Shown here in pieces: positions 47,927 to 58,173 of a DNA stretch of 64,000 nt (positions are counted from its first letter, which is position 1; each line of letters opens with the position of its first letter). The position numbers and the translations under genes were made by a program. A model generated the notes under the pieces. It saw only the letters and a list, made by a program, of their open reading frames with translations. It made no database searches and had not been told where the DNA came from. The DNA comes from Sphingopyxis flava (GTDB taxonomy: Bacteria > Pseudomonadota > Alphaproteobacteria > Sphingomonadales > Sphingomonadaceae): assembly GCF_900168005.1 (NCBI RefSeq), contig NZ_FUYP01000018.1, positions 1 to 64,000 of the forward strand, in the 5' to 3' direction.

Positions 47927-49351
47927 ATGCGGCTGATGCCGGTGAGCGACGCGATGTTCCTGTGGGGGGAAAGCCGCGAAATGCCGATGCACATCGGTGG
48001 CATCAATCTCTACACCCTCCCCGACGATGTCGATGAGACCGAATGGCTGAACGAACAGCTCGCCTTGCTCCGCCAGCCGGGAGGGCTGCGGCGCCCGTTC
48101 AGCGAAGCCCTGAAATTGACGCCGCTTGGGCAATATGGTCCGATCCGGCTCGAGCCCGACCGCGACATCGACATGCACTACCATGTCCGCGCCGCGGCGT
48201 TGCCGAAACCGGGGCGCTACCGCGAGATGTTCGAACTCGCATCGCGCCTTCATTCCGGGCTCCTTGACCGCACCCGGCCCTTGTGGGAGATCACGCTGAT
48301 CTCGGGTTTGCCAAACCGTCAGATCGCAACCTTCAAGAAAATCCACCACGCGCTGATGGACGGCGCCGCGAGCATCCATTTCTACAATTCGATGCTCTCG
48401 ACCGATCGCGCCGAACGGCGCGCCTGCTCGCCGCTCTCGGTTGAAGCCTATGAGGCTTATAAGCGTAGCTTCCCGACGCCGAAGCCGAAGCCGCTGCTTG
48501 CGAACCTCACCGACATCAGGGCGATCGGCGACTTCCTGAAGGAACAATGGGGCAACAGCGTCGGCGTGACGAAGGCGCTCAACCAATATGCCGCCGCGAT
48601 GTTCGGTCTTGGCGGGGATGGTCTTGCCACCCCCTTTACGGGCGTGCCGCGGACCAGTTTCAACCGCAACATCACCGGCGCGCGCCGCTTTGTTGCGCAA
48701 AGCTGGTCGCTCGAGCGCGTCCGGGCGGTCGGCAAAGCCTATGACGGGACGATCAACGACGCGGTGCTTGGCATGTGCGCAGGCGCGATGCGCAAATATC
48801 TCCAATCGCTGAACGAGCTGCCCGACAAGCCCTTGAAGGCGATGGCGCCGGTGTCGATCCGTCCCAGGGATGATGTCGATTCGGGAAATTCGGTCGCCTC
48901 GGTCACCGCCAATCTCGCAACCCATATCGATGACCCTGCCGAGCGGATGGCGGCCATCCAGGCGTCGATGAACGCTGCAAAGGCGCAGTTGCGCGCGATG
49001 ACCGCGCAGCAGATCCGGATTTACACCGCGATCACCAGCGTTCCGCAGATGCTGACCGCGCTGACCCGCACCGCCGACAGATTCCCGGCCTATTCGGCCA
49101 CCATCTCCAACGTGCCCGGTCCGCGCGAGCAGATGTACTGGAACGGCGCAAGGCTCGACGGCATGTATCCCGCGAGTATCCCCGTTGACGGGATGGCGAT
49201 GAACATCACCCAGGTTTCCAACAACAAGAATATCGACTTTGGCATCACTGCCTGCCGCCGCAGCGTCCCGCATGCGCAGCGGATGATCGATTATCTCGAA
49301 GACGCTCTCGTCGAACTGGAGGAAGCGGCGGGGATCAAGGGCGCAAAATAG
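47927..49351 (+). CDS. Wax ester synthase / diacylglycerol acyltransferase (WS/DGAT)
   Basis: This 474-residue acyltransferase joins acyl-CoA to an alcohol or diacylglycerol. The N-terminal catalytic motif HHxxxDG is present at residues 140-146 (KIHHALMDGAASIHF), with the family start DAMFLWGESREMPMHIGGIN and the C-terminal FPAYSATISNVPGPREQMYW. It is a full-length single gene converging with rbfA. It suggests storage-lipid or wax ester capacity. Confidence 0.88.
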   Translation: MRLMPVSDAMFLWGESREMPMHIGGINLYTLPDDVDETEWLNEQLALLRQPGGLRRPFSEALKLTPLGQYGPIRLEPDRDIDMHYHVRAAALPKPGRYREMFELASRLHSGLLDRTRPLWEITLISGLPNRQIATFKKIHHALMDGAASIHFYNSMLSTDRAERRACSPLSVEAYEAYKRSFPTPKPKPLLANLTDIRAIGDFLKEQWGNSVGVTKALNQYAAAMFGLGGDGLATPFTGVPRTSFNRNITGARRFVAQSWSLERVRAVGKAYDGTINDAVLGMCAGAMRKYLQSLNELPDKPLKAMAPVSIRPRDDVDSGNSVASVTANLATHIDDPAERMAAIQASMNAAKAQLRAMTAQQIRIYTAITSVPQMLTALTRTADRFPAYSATISNVPGPREQMYWNGARLDGMYPASIPVDGMAMNITQVSNNKNIDFGITACRRSVPHAQRMIDYLEDALVELEEAAGIKGAK

Positions 49352-49390
49352 CCGCCACCCCGACCTCAACCCATTAAGTCAAGGTCGCCG

Positions 49391-49798
49391 TCAGGCGTCC
49401 TTTTCCTCTAAAGGCCCCAGATCGCGCGCCACCTTCGGATCGCGCAGCAACGTCTCGATATGGCTCGCTTCGTCGAAGCTCTCATCGGGCAGGAACTTGA
49501 GCTTTGCTGCATATTTCATGCGGATGCGGTGGGCGACCTCGCGCTGGAGATAGGCCGTATTGGTCCTCAGCGCCTTGATCACCGCCTCTTCGTCACGGCC
49601 GAGCAGCGGTTTTACGAAAACGGTCGCATGCCGCAGGTCGGGCGACATGCGGACCTCGGTCACGCTGACGGGGTGCGTTGCGAGCACATCGTCGTGAACG
49701 TCGCCGCGCTGGAGGATTTCGCTCAGCACGTGGCGCACCTGCTCGCCCACGCGCAGCACGCGGACCGAGGGGCCGGACTGGGTCTCATTATGACGCAT
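49391..49798 (-). CDS. rbfA: Ribosome-binding factor A
   Basis: This 135-residue KH-like protein is needed for 30S maturation. Features are [40 protein letters not shown] and the [19 protein letters not shown] tail. It closes the rimP-nusA-ylxR-infB-rbfA transcript, 51 bp after infB. truB, which usually follows, is over 5 kb away. Confidence 0.94.
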   Translation of the reverse strand: MRHNETQSGPSVRVLRVGEQVRHVLSEILQRGDVHDDVLATHPVSVTEVRMSPDLRHATVFVKPLLGRDEEAVIKALRTNTAYLQREVAHRIRMKYAAKLKFLPDESFDEASHIETLLRDPKVARDLGPLEEKDA

Positions 49799-49849
49799 CG
49801 ATCAATTCCTCCTGCCCCCCGCGCCAGCGGAGGTGCAGGGATGGTCCAC

Positions 49850-52387
49850 TTACAGCGTGCGTTCGCGTTCCTCGACCTCGAACACTTCGAGGTGATCGCC
49901 GGGCTTGATGTCGTTGGTATCCGCGAGCACGACGCCGCACTCGAGGCCCGCGCGCACTTCAGCGACGTCGTCCTTGAAGCGGCGGAGCGACGCGATCGTT
50001 GTCGCCGAAACGATGACATCGTCGCGTGTAAGGCGCGCATGGAGCCCCTTGCGGATCGAGCCTTCGAGCACGAGCAGACCCGCGGCCTTGTCGCGCTTGC
50101 CCGCCGGGAAGACTTCCTTGACCTCGGCGCGGCCGACGACGGTTTCGACGCGTTCGGGGCCGAGTTCGCCCGCCATCTCCTTCGCCACCTCTTCGGTCAG
50201 ATGATAGATGACGTCATAATAGAGGAAACGCACTTTCTCACGGTTCGCGATCTCGCGCGCCTTGGCGTTCGGGCGGACGTTGAATCCGATGATCGGCGCC
50301 TTGGTCGACGCAGCGAGCGTCACGTCGCTCTCGGTGATCGCGCCAGCACCCGAATGGAGCACGCGAACGCGGATCTCGTCGGTCGACAGCTTGTTGAGCG
50401 CGTTGACGATCGCCTCCACGCTGCCCTGCACGTCGGCCTTGATGACCACCGGATACTCGATGACATTGGCTTTGTCGGCGAGTGCGGAGAACATGCCCTC
50501 GAGGCTGACCGGCGCCTGCGCCGTCCGCTTCTTCAGCGCCTGCTCCTGACGATAGGCAGCGACCTCGCGGGCGCGCGCCTCATTCTCGACGACGGTCAAC
50601 GTATCGCCCGCCATCGGTACACCGCCGAGGCCAAGGACCTCGACCGGCATCGAGGGGCCTGCCTGCTTGATCTGCTTACCATGATCGTCGACCAGCGCGC
50701 GAACGCGGCCGCTCTCCGCGCCACAGACGAAGATGTCGCCGACCTTCAGCGTGCCGCGCCGGATCAGGATGGTCGCCACCGGTCCGCGCCCCTTGTCGAG
50801 CTTCGCCTCGACCACCGTGCCTTCGGCAGCACGGTCGGGGTTCGCCTTCAGCTCCATGATCTCGGCCTGCAGCGCGATCGCATCGAGCAACTTGTCGAGG
50901 CCGGTTTTCTTCAGCGCCGACACTTCGACATTCTGGACATCACCGCCCATTTCCTCGACGATCACCTCATGCTCGAGGAGTCGCTCGCGCACGCGCTGCG
51001 GGTTCGCTCCCTCCTTGTCGACCTTGTTGATCGCGACGACGATCGGAACGCCGGCCGCCTTGGCGTGATTGATCGCCTCGATCGACTGCGGCTTCAGCCC
51101 GTCATCGGCGGCGACCACCAGGATGACGATGTCGGTAACATTGGCACCGCGCGCGCGCATCTCGGTAAAGGCTTCGTGACCCGGCGTGTCGAGGAAGGTG
51201 ACGAGCGATCCGTCGGGCGTCTTCACCTGATAGGCACCGATATGCTGGGTGATGCCGCCGGCTTCGCCCGCCTGGACGTTCGCGCCGCGCAGCGCGTCGA
51301 GCAGGCTGGTCTTGCCGTGGTCGACGTGACCCATGATCGTGACCACCGGCGCGCGCGGCTTCAGCGCTGCCGGATCGTCGACATCCTTATCGTGGCGGAT
51401 GTCGACATCGGCTTCGCTCACGCGTTTGATCTCGTGCCCGAACTCGGTGACGAGCAGCTCTGCTGTATCCTGGTCGATCGTCTGGTTGACGGTGACCGGC
51501 ATGCCCATCTTGAACAGCGCCTTCACAAGATCCGCGCCCTTTTCGGCCATGCGGTTCGCAAGTTCCTGAACGGTGATCGTGTCGGGCACGACGACTTCAC
51601 GGACCTGCTTTTCGCGCGGGCCCGAGGAGGTGATATGCGAACGCCGTTCCTTCTCGCGCGCCCGCTTCAGGGCCGCAAGGCTGCGGGCGCGGGCGCCTTC
51701 ATCCTCGTTGAGCGCTCGGGCGACCGTCAGCTTGCCCGACTGGCGACGATTGTCCGCACCGCGGTTGGCCTTGGGTTCGGGACGTTTGGGTTCGGGGCGC
51801 TTGGGCGCCTCGACCGGTGTGAAACGGCGGGGCGCAGGGGCTGCGGTCGCCGCGGCACGCGGCGCCGCCGCCGGGCGCGGGGCCTCAGCTGCAGGGGCTT
51901 CTGCCGCCTCGGGTTCGCTGGCAGCCGGCGCCGCCGCCGGTTCGGGCTCGGCTGGCTTGGCTACGGCCTGTTGCTCACGCTCCGCTGCGCGCCGCTTTTC
52001 TTCTTCGGCGGCGCGAGCGCGCGCAGCCTCTTCGCGCCGGCGCGTTTCCTCAAGCGCCGCCATGCGGGCCTCTTCGGCCTCACGCAGCAGCTGCGCCTGA
52101 CGCTCCTGCCGCGTCATCAGGCTGTCCGATTCGCTCGCGCGCGGCGGGGCAGGCTTCGGAGCGGGAGCAGGCTGGGGCTTCGGCGCGGGCGCGGCCTGGG
52201 GCTCTTCGGCCTCGGGCGCGGGGGCAGCTTCGCCCGGACGGCCGATCACGCGGCGGCGCTTCACCTCGACCACCACCGTGTTGCGGCGCCCGTGGCTGAA
52301 CTGCTGCTGCACCTGTCCGGCCTCGACCGTCCGCTTCAGCCCCAGCGGCTTGCGGGTAAGGGTCGGCTTGTCCTGTTCGTCACTCAT
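49850..52387 (-). CDS. infB: Translation initiation factor IF-2
   Basis: This 845-residue GTPase places initiator tRNA on the 30S subunit. It opens with the alphaproteobacterial IF2-associated stretch ([14 protein letters not shown] and [17 protein letters not shown]), has a long Ala/Pro/Glu-rich charged linker, the IF2N segment ([20 protein letters not shown]), and then the G domain: [36 protein letters not shown]. Domains II-IV follow. Length is normal for the group. Confidence 0.97.
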   Translation of the reverse strand: MSDEQDKPTLTRKPLGLKRTVEAGQVQQQFSHGRRNTVVVEVKRRRVIGRPGEAAPAPEAEEPQAAPAPKPQPAPAPKPAPPRASESDSLMTRQERQAQLLREAEEARMAALEETRRREEAARARAAEEEKRRAAEREQQAVAKPAEPEPAAAPAASEPEAAEAPAAEAPRPAAAPRAAATAAPAPRRFTPVEAPKRPEPKRPEPKANRGADNRRQSGKLTVARALNEDEGARARSLAALKRAREKERRSHITSSGPREKQVREVVVPDTITVQELANRMAEKGADLVKALFKMGMPVTVNQTIDQDTAELLVTEFGHEIKRVSEADVDIRHDKDVDDPAALKPRAPVVTIMGHVDHGKTSLLDALRGANVQAGEAGGITQHIGAYQVKTPDGSLVTFLDTPGHEAFTEMRARGANVTDIVILVVAADDGLKPQSIEAINHAKAAGVPIVVAINKVDKEGANPQRVRERLLEHEVIVEEMGGDVQNVEVSALKKTGLDKLLDAIALQAEIMELKANPDRAAEGTVVEAKLDKGRGPVATILIRRGTLKVGDIFVCGAESGRVRALVDDHGKQIKQAGPSMPVEVLGLGGVPMAGDTLTVVENEARAREVAAYRQEQALKKRTAQAPVSLEGMFSALADKANVIEYPVVIKADVQGSVEAIVNALNKLSTDEIRVRVLHSGAGAITESDVTLAASTKAPIIGFNVRPNAKAREIANREKVRFLYYDVIYHLTEEVAKEMAGELGPERVETVVGRAEVKEVFPAGKRDKAAGLLVLEGSIRKGLHARLTRDDVIVSATTIASLRRFKDDVAEVRAGLECGVVLADTNDIKPGDHLEVFEVEERERTL

Positions 52388-52396
52388 CGAAAACCA

Positions 52397-53164
52397 TCAT
52401 TCCTTCAAAAACGCGTCCGAAGCCCCGGAATCCGTAGACACAGCCTCGTCTCCCGCTACGCGGGAATCCTCCGACGAAACGCGGTTGGCCGCGTCCCTAC
52501 TCCATCCGGTAAAAAACTGCCAGCGGCTCAAATGCGCCAGCACCCGGTCAGCGGCGCGGGCGTCGATAATCGCCAGATGCACCGCATTTTCACGCCCCAG
52601 TGCCATAGATAGGGCGTTTCGGTCTACCGGCAAGACCATCCCTTCGCGGCCCGAGCCTTCGTCATTCTCCCCGACGCGCCAGGCCTGCGCCAGTTTTTTG
52701 CGCCCATCCTCGCCTGCATCGCTCGCATGAAGAAGCAGGCGAACCTGCCCGCGCCGCGCTGCCTGCTCGATCTTGTCATTGCCGCTGATGAGCGTGCCGG
52801 CGCGCGATTCGAGGCCCAGCCGGTCGAGCGTCGCACGCGCCAGCTGCCCGGCAATCCGCTCGCCAAGGTCATCGGGAATGAGGATGTCGCCGCTGTGCAG
52901 CGCGCGGGCAAGCCCGCCCTTGAGCTTGCCCTTGGACTGTGCCGCTTCGAGCTCGGTGCGGGTCACGCCGATCCACGCGCCGCGACCCGGCGCCTTGGCA
53001 TGCACGTCGGGCGCGATACATCCGTCGGGCCCGAGCGCGAGGCGCACGAGCCTTTGTGCCGGCGCCACCTCGCCAGTCACCACGCAGCGCCGCTCGGGCA
53101 CATGGCTGCCGCGCCCCTTTGCGCGGTCGGTTTCGGTCAGCTGATCATTGCGCGGGGTCCGCAT
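52397..53164 (-). CDS. YlxR (DUF448) domain fused to an L7Ae-like domain
   Basis: This 255-residue RNA-binding protein is found between nusA and infB. The N-terminal YlxR domain (about 15-95) has PERRCVVTGEVAPAQRLVRL and KAPGRGAWIGVTRTELEAA; the second part (about 105-200) is L7Ae/L30e-like, with LGLESRAGTLISGNDKIEQA and VRLLLHASDAGEDGRKKLAQ. The tail is unconserved. ATG 53164 gives the family start and overlaps nusA by 20 bp; the frame upstream is not family-like. The fused form is normal for alphaproteobacteria. Confidence 0.88.
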   Translation of the reverse strand: MRTPRNDQLTETDRAKGRGSHVPERRCVVTGEVAPAQRLVRLALGPDGCIAPDVHAKAPGRGAWIGVTRTELEAAQSKGKLKGGLARALHSGDILIPDDLGERIAGQLARATLDRLGLESRAGTLISGNDKIEQAARRGQVRLLLHASDAGEDGRKKLAQAWRVGENDEGSGREGMVLPVDRNALSMALGRENAVHLAIIDARAADRVLAHLSRWQFFTGWSRDAANRVSSEDSRVAGDEAVSTDSGASDAFLKE

Positions 53165-54800
53165 CGGCGGCCTCCCCGTTCTGCGGCTCCGCCGCGGCCG
53201 CTTCGGCAGGCGCGGCCGCCTCGGGTTCGTCCTCGAACCAGTGCGCACGCGCCGCCATGATGATCTCGTTGCCCTGCTCTTCGGTCAGGCCATATTCGCC
53301 CAGAACGCCGCCCTTGTCCTCGGGACGCTCGCCGCGGTCGCGCGAAGGGCCGCGGCGATTGTCCTGCCGCTTCTTGGCAATGAGTTCGTCGGTCGCAAGA
53401 TCAGCAAGATCGTCGAGCGTCTTGATCCCCCCCTTGCCGAGCGTGACCAGCATCGCCTCGGTGAGATGCGGAAGCTCTGCAAGCGCGTCTTCGACGCCGA
53501 GTTCGCGGCGTTCAGCGCGCGCGGCTTCCTCGCGGCGATCGAGCGCCTCGGTCGCACGGCTCTGTAGCTCCTGCGCCAATTCCTCGTCAAAGCCTTCGAT
53601 GCCCGCGAGTTCGTCGAGCGGCACGTAGGCGACTTCCTCAAGCTCGCCGAAGCCTTCAGCAACGAGCAGCTGCGCGAGCGTTTCGTCGACGTCGAGCTCT
53701 TCCTGGAACATCGTCGAGCGTTCGACGAATTCGCGCTGGCGCTTCTCGCTCGCGTCCGCCTCGGTCATGATGTCGATCTGGCTGCCAGTGAGCTGGCTTG
53801 CAAGACGGACATTCTGCCCGCGGCGACCGATGGCGAGGCTCAGCTGATCGTCAGGAACCACGACCTCGATGCGCCCGTCATCCTCGTCGATGACGACGCG
53901 CTGCACTGTCGCAGGCTGAAGCGCGTTGACGACAAAGGTTGCCGTGTCTTCCGACCAGGGGATGATGTCGATCTTTTCGCCCTGCATTTCCTGGACGACC
54001 GCCTGGACGCGGCTGCCCTTCATGCCGACGCAGGCACCCACAGGATCGATGCTGCCGTCATAGCTGATGACGCCGATCTTCGCCCGCGAACCTGGATCGC
54101 GGGCAGCCGCCTTGATCTCGATGATCCCGTCATAGATTTCGGGGACTTCCTGCGCGAAGAGCTTCTTCATGAAGTCGGGGTGCGCGCGGCTGAGGAAAAT
54201 CTGCGGCCCGCGGGTCTCGCTGCGCACCGACAGGATCAGCGCGCGAACGCGGTCGCCGACGCGCATCAGTTCGCGCGGAATCTGCTGGTCGCGGCGGATC
54301 ACGCCTTCGGCGCGGCCCAGATTGACGACGATGTGGCCAAACTCGACCGACTTCACGACGCCGGTGATGATCTCACCCGCGCGATCCTTGAATTCCTGAT
54401 ACTGGCGCTCGCGGTCGGCCTCGCGGACCTTCTGGAAAATGACCTGCTTCGCCGACTGCGCGTCGATGCGGCCAAGGTCGACCGCGGGCAGCGGGTCGAC
54501 GATGAAGTCGCCGATCCTGGCGTCCTTCTGCAGCTTCTGGGCCGCAGCAAGGTCGACCTGCTTGAAATAATCGTCGACCTGCTCGACGACCTCGACGACG
54601 CGCCACAAGCGCAGGTCCCCCGTCTGCGGGTCGAGCTTGGCACGAATGTCGTTCTCGGCGCCGTAACGCGCACGCGCCGCGCGCTGGATCGCTTCCTCGA
54701 TCGCCTCGATGACGATCGCCTTGTCGATCATCTTCTCGCTGGCGACCGCATTGGCGATCGCGAGCAGCTCGGCCTTGTTGGCGGAAATGGCTGTGGCCAT
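53145..54800 (-). CDS. nusA: Transcription termination/antitermination factor NusA
   Basis: This 551-residue RNA polymerase partner has an N-terminal domain (KAELLAIANAVASEKMIDKA), S1 (GEIITGVVKSVEFGHIVVNL), two KH domains (VGACVGMKGSRVQAVVQEMQ and SLAIGRRGQNVRLASQLTGS), and a C-terminal acidic region with helix-hairpin-helix-like repeats (VEDALAELPHLTEAMLVTLG). It shares the junction TGATG with rimP. The last 60 or so residues are low-complexity Glu/Ala-rich. Confidence 0.96.
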   Translation of the reverse strand: MATAISANKAELLAIANAVASEKMIDKAIVIEAIEEAIQRAARARYGAENDIRAKLDPQTGDLRLWRVVEVVEQVDDYFKQVDLAAAQKLQKDARIGDFIVDPLPAVDLGRIDAQSAKQVIFQKVREADRERQYQEFKDRAGEIITGVVKSVEFGHIVVNLGRAEGVIRRDQQIPRELMRVGDRVRALILSVRSETRGPQIFLSRAHPDFMKKLFAQEVPEIYDGIIEIKAAARDPGSRAKIGVISYDGSIDPVGACVGMKGSRVQAVVQEMQGEKIDIIPWSEDTATFVVNALQPATVQRVVIDEDDGRIEVVVPDDQLSLAIGRRGQNVRLASQLTGSQIDIMTEADASEKRQREFVERSTMFQEELDVDETLAQLLVAEGFGELEEVAYVPLDELAGIEGFDEELAQELQSRATEALDRREEAARAERRELGVEDALAELPHLTEAMLVTLGKGGIKTLDDLADLATDELIAKKRQDNRRGPSRDRGERPEDKGGVLGEYGLTEEQGNEIIMAARAHWFEDEPEAAAPAEAAAAEPQNGEAADADPAQ

Positions 54801-55351
54801 CAGTCCTGTCCTTCTTCTTCCATTTCGTCAGCGCCCTCGGTCGAGAGCGGGACGGTTGCGGCAATTAATTTGTCGGTGAGCACGAGCTTTGCGGTATCGA
54901 TCGCGTCGAACGGCAGCTTATGCTCAACCTCTTCCTTGTCCAAAATCGTCACGACATCGCCGTCGATCCCGATCAGCGTGCCGTTGAAGCGCTGGCGCCC
55001 GTCCAGCTTCTCCTTGAGCGCCACCTTTGCCTCATGCCCCGCCCAGTCGGCGAAGTCGGCGCGGCGCGTCAAAGGCCGGTCAATACCGGGGGACGAGACT
55101 TCAAGCCGGTAAGCGCCGTCGACCGGGTCCTTTCCGGCTTCTTCGAGCGCGTCGAGCCGATCCGAGATGCGGCGCGACAATTCGGCGCAATCGTCGATCG
55201 TCAGCTGGCGCGTGTCGGGCCGCTCGGCCATCACCTGCAGCGTGGGGTCGCTCTCGCCACCGAAAAATGCGACGCGCACCAGCGCCAGGCCCATCGCCTC
55301 GGCTTCGGGTGCGACGATCGCATTGAGGGCGGCGAAATCGACCAAATCCAT
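54800..55351 (-). CDS. rimP: Ribosome maturation factor RimP
   Basis: This 183-residue 30S assembly protein has the N-terminal domain (ALNAIVAPEAEAMGLALVRV, DDCAELSRRISDRLDALEEA), the YRLEVSSPGIDRPLTRRADF motif, and the C-terminal SH3-like barrel. It is the first gene of the nusA-infB operon. No tRNA gene precedes it; the 282-bp region upstream, shared with the divergent ABC gene, shows TTGACA-like sequence at about 55432-55437 on the minus strand but no clear -10. Confidence 0.94.
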   Translation of the reverse strand: MDLVDFAALNAIVAPEAEAMGLALVRVAFFGGESDPTLQVMAERPDTRQLTIDDCAELSRRISDRLDALEEAGKDPVDGAYRLEVSSPGIDRPLTRRADFADWAGHEAKVALKEKLDGRQRFNGTLIGIDGDVVTILDKEEVEHKLPFDAIDTAKLVLTDKLIAATVPLSTEGADEMEEEGQD

Positions 55352-55633
55352 CTTTCCTATCGCATGACCGGAAAAGCATGTGGGTATAGCCGCCGCGGCC
55401 CGCGGCCCCGACGTCCCAACTGGCTAACCATGTCAAGAAGTGCGCTGCATATAGGCGTGTTGCGGGGTCTCGGCAAGGGGGAAACGGCCTGCCCTTCGGC
55501 TGCGACCGCCCGATATTTTCCACGGCTGCCCGGGAGGGAGAATCGGCAGCGTCCCCGCCCTTCACGACGGAAAAGGCGCCGCCGTCATGATATTCCTTGC
55601 CCTTTTGCGCCGGACCATGCTCAACGCGCCGCA

Positions 55634-56428
55634 ATGGCCGACGAACCTCCCCTCCTCGCCCTCGCCAGCGTCCGCGTCATGGCAGACGAAGCGTGCATCC
55701 TCGACCTTTCCGCGCTCACCGTCGGCGCGGGCGAGAGCGCCGCGATCCTTGGCGCCAACGGTTCGGGCAAATCGACGCTCGTCAAGCTGATCACGCGCCA
55801 ACTCTACCCCGTCTGGGGCGCTGAGCTACGCATCTTCGGGCAGGACAGCTGGAACGTGTTCGAGCTGCGCAAACTGCTCGGCATCATTTCCTCGACCGAG
55901 CAACTCGATTTCGACGCCGAACCGCCGCTCGAGGTCCTCGATTGCGTGGTCTCAGGCTTTTTCGCCTCGCGCGGGCTGTGGAAGCATCAGCATTATACGC
56001 GGGAAATGATCGACGCCTCGCGCGCCGCGCTCGAGCAGGTCGGCGCAGGTCATCTGATCGGGCGCAGCATGGCGAGCCTGTCAACCGGCGAAGCGCGCCG
56101 TGTGCTGATCGCCCGCGCGCTTGCACACCGGCCGCGCGCGCTGCTGCTCGACGAACCCTGCGCCGGGCTCGACCCCGCGGCGCGGCACCACTTCCTCAAC
56201 ATGTTGCGCGAAATCGCGCGGGGCGGGACGACGATGCTGCTCATCACCCACCACATCGAGGAGATTTTGCCCGAGATCGACCGCATTGTGATGCTGCGCG
56301 ATGGCCGCCTCCTCCACGACGGGGCGAAGGCGGACCTCCTGACCAGCGAGAGGCTCACCGACCTTTTCGGCCTCCCGGTCACGGTGACGCCGCGCGGCGA
56401 CTGGTATCACGCCGACATAAGAGCCTGA
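55634..56428 (+). CDS. ABC transporter ATP-binding protein
   Basis: This 264-residue ATPase subunit has Walker A LGANGSGKSTLVKLI, a Q-loop region, signature MASLSTGEARRVLIARAL, Walker B RALLLDEPCAGLD and the switch histidine in LITHHIEEI. No permease or binding protein is beside it, so what it powers is unknown; the divergent sequence resembles ModF/YlmA-type stand-alone ATPases. ATG 55634 gives MADEPPLLALASVRVMADEA. Confidence 0.85.
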   Translation: MADEPPLLALASVRVMADEACILDLSALTVGAGESAAILGANGSGKSTLVKLITRQLYPVWGAELRIFGQDSWNVFELRKLLGIISSTEQLDFDAEPPLEVLDCVVSGFFASRGLWKHQHYTREMIDASRAALEQVGAGHLIGRSMASLSTGEARRVLIARALAHRPRALLLDEPCAGLDPAARHHFLNMLREIARGGTTMLLITHHIEEILPEIDRIVMLRDGRLLHDGAKADLLTSERLTDLFGLPVTVTPRGDWYHADIRA

Positions 56429-56569
56429 TCGCGCGCCGCGCGCCTGTCCCGCCGCGAGACATTTTGCCCGCCGCGCAACTTTTTGTTCGTATCTCCCAGC
56501 ATATGAGGGGCAGCGTGCATCCCCTCGCGAATCGGTCGCGCGGGGCAGCACGGGATTTCCGACGCACGC

Positions 56570-57706
56570 ATGAAACCCGAATTGCATCTTAGACCGGGCA
56601 GAGCTTGGGTCGATCCGCTGGCTGAGCCGCTGGCGGGTCCAGGGCGCAATTTCTGGGCAGGATTGATTGCGGCCGTAATTGTCGCATCGCTTGCGATGGC
56701 TGTGGGGAGCGGTCAGCTTCGCGCCTACACCCCGCGTCTTGGTCCTTACAGCGCCAGCGTGGCGCTGGACTTCAAACCCTATGACCCCGAGCGCTGGGCG
56801 ATCATGAATGCAGGCAGCTATGCCGATGCGCTCAAGATCGACCCGACGCTCCCTGATCCGGCGAGTATCGGATACGCCGACGCGACCGGCCAGCTCCCCC
56901 TCGATCCCGCATCGCTGCGCGAGGAAGCATTTGTCGGCCCTCCCGCCAGATCCTATGCATTTCGCGGCGCCACGGCCCTTGATCGCGAACGCGCGCATTA
57001 CTGCCTGACCGCCGCCATTTATTATGAGGCGGCGTCCGAAAGCGACGATGGAATGCGCGGGGTCGCGCAGGTGGTCCTCAACCGCGTTCGTCACCCAAGC
57101 TTTCCAAACACCGTCTGCGGCGTCGTCTTCCAGGGATCGCAGCGACCGGGCGTCTGCCAGTTTACCTTCGCCTGCGACGGCGCCATGGCGCGCGCCCCGA
57201 ACCGCGCCGGCTGGCTGCGCGCAAGCCGCGTTGCCTCAGCGGCGCTCGGCGGCATGGTCTTTCCCGGCGTCGGGCTCGCGACCCATTATCATACCCAGGC
57301 GATCTGGCCGCGCTGGGGCAAGAGCCTCATCATGACAAATATCGTCGGCGCGCATATCTTCCACCGCTGGCGCGGCCGCTGGGGGATGCCCGACGCGTTT
57401 CGCGCGCCCTATCTCGGCCGCGAACCGGCGCCCGGCCCCTATCTGCCGGTTGCCGAGCAGCTCGCCGCGCGCGCACAAGGTACGGTCCCGGCCGACATGC
57501 CTCCCGAAGCTCGCGCCGCATCGCTTCCCGACGTGGCGGCGGCCCCGATGCCTGGCACGCTTGCACAGCAAGGGCGCGACATCGGCACGCCAGTCGCGGC
57601 GGTCCCGCAGCCCGCCTCGCCGCCGCCGGCCTACACCGACGCGCGGCTCAACCAGTCGGGCCAGGTCCGCGACGAGTTCAAGGGGAGCGGGGAGTGGATT
57701 CGCTGA
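56570..57706 (+). CDS. SleB-family cell wall hydrolase
   Basis: This 378-residue membrane-anchored hydrolase has one N-terminal helix (AGLIAAVIVASLAMAVGSGQ) and a SleB/hydrolase-2 domain at about 145-260: YCLTAAIYYEAASESDDGMR with the catalytic Glu, GVAQVVLNRVRHPSFPNTVC and SQRPGVCQFTFACDG. It is a probable lytic transglycosylase or muramidase used in peptidoglycan remodelling. The C-terminal 120 residues are Pro/Ala-rich. A single gene. Confidence 0.88.
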   Translation: MKPELHLRPGRAWVDPLAEPLAGPGRNFWAGLIAAVIVASLAMAVGSGQLRAYTPRLGPYSASVALDFKPYDPERWAIMNAGSYADALKIDPTLPDPASIGYADATGQLPLDPASLREEAFVGPPARSYAFRGATALDRERAHYCLTAAIYYEAASESDDGMRGVAQVVLNRVRHPSFPNTVCGVVFQGSQRPGVCQFTFACDGAMARAPNRAGWLRASRVASAALGGMVFPGVGLATHYHTQAIWPRWGKSLIMTNIVGAHIFHRWRGRWGMPDAFRAPYLGREPAPGPYLPVAEQLAARAQGTVPADMPPEARAASLPDVAAAPMPGTLAQQGRDIGTPVAAVPQPASPPPAYTDARLNQSGQVRDEFKGSGEWIR

Positions 57707-57750
57707 GGCAATCCTCCTAACCTTCGCGCCCGATCATGAGGAGGCGTTCG

Positions 57751-58137
57751 ATGGGACATGTAAAAGGTATCGGCGGACTTTTCTTCCGCTCGCGGGATCC
57801 CGCGACGCTCAAGGCCTGGTATCAGCAGCGACTCGGCGTCGGCGGGGGCTGCAGCGCAGACGACAGCGCGCCGCCCAACGAATGGGTCTGGAACGTCACC
57901 GCCGGCCCGCTCGTCTTCGAGCCCTTCAAGGCCGAAAGTGACTATTTCCCCTCCGACCGCCAGTACATGATCAATCTGCGCGTGGACGACCTCGACGCAG
58001 TGCTCGCGCCGTTTCGCGCCGCGGGTGAGGAGATCATCACCAAGAAGGAGTGGGACGACCCCGCCATCGGCCGCTTTGCGCGCGTCCACGATCCCGAGGG
58101 AAACCCGATCGAGCTATGGGAACCGCCCGCGATCTGA
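57751..58137 (+). CDS. VOC family protein (glyoxalase/bleomycin resistance fold)
   Basis: This 128-residue VOC-fold protein has paired beta-alpha-beta halves: MGHVKGIGGLFFRSRDPATL and YMINLRVDDLDAVLAPFRAA, ending FARVHDPEGNPIELWEPP with the metal-ligand Glu. Reaction and substrate are unknown. ATG 57751 follows GAGGAGG. It is single and 45 bp after the SleB gene. Confidence 0.85.
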   Translation: MGHVKGIGGLFFRSRDPATLKAWYQQRLGVGGGCSADDSAPPNEWVWNVTAGPLVFEPFKAESDYFPSDRQYMINLRVDDLDAVLAPFRAAGEEIITKKEWDDPAIGRFARVHDPEGNPIELWEPPAI

Positions 58138-58173
58138 CGTCCGTTCGCACCGCACCGAGAGAGAAAGCTTGCG

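Noticed and set aside
49460-52612. 1050-codon open frame on the plus strand opposite infB
   Set aside because: It mirrors infB, which has all its motifs on the minus strand. High GC makes long antisense frames common; the translation shows no domain.
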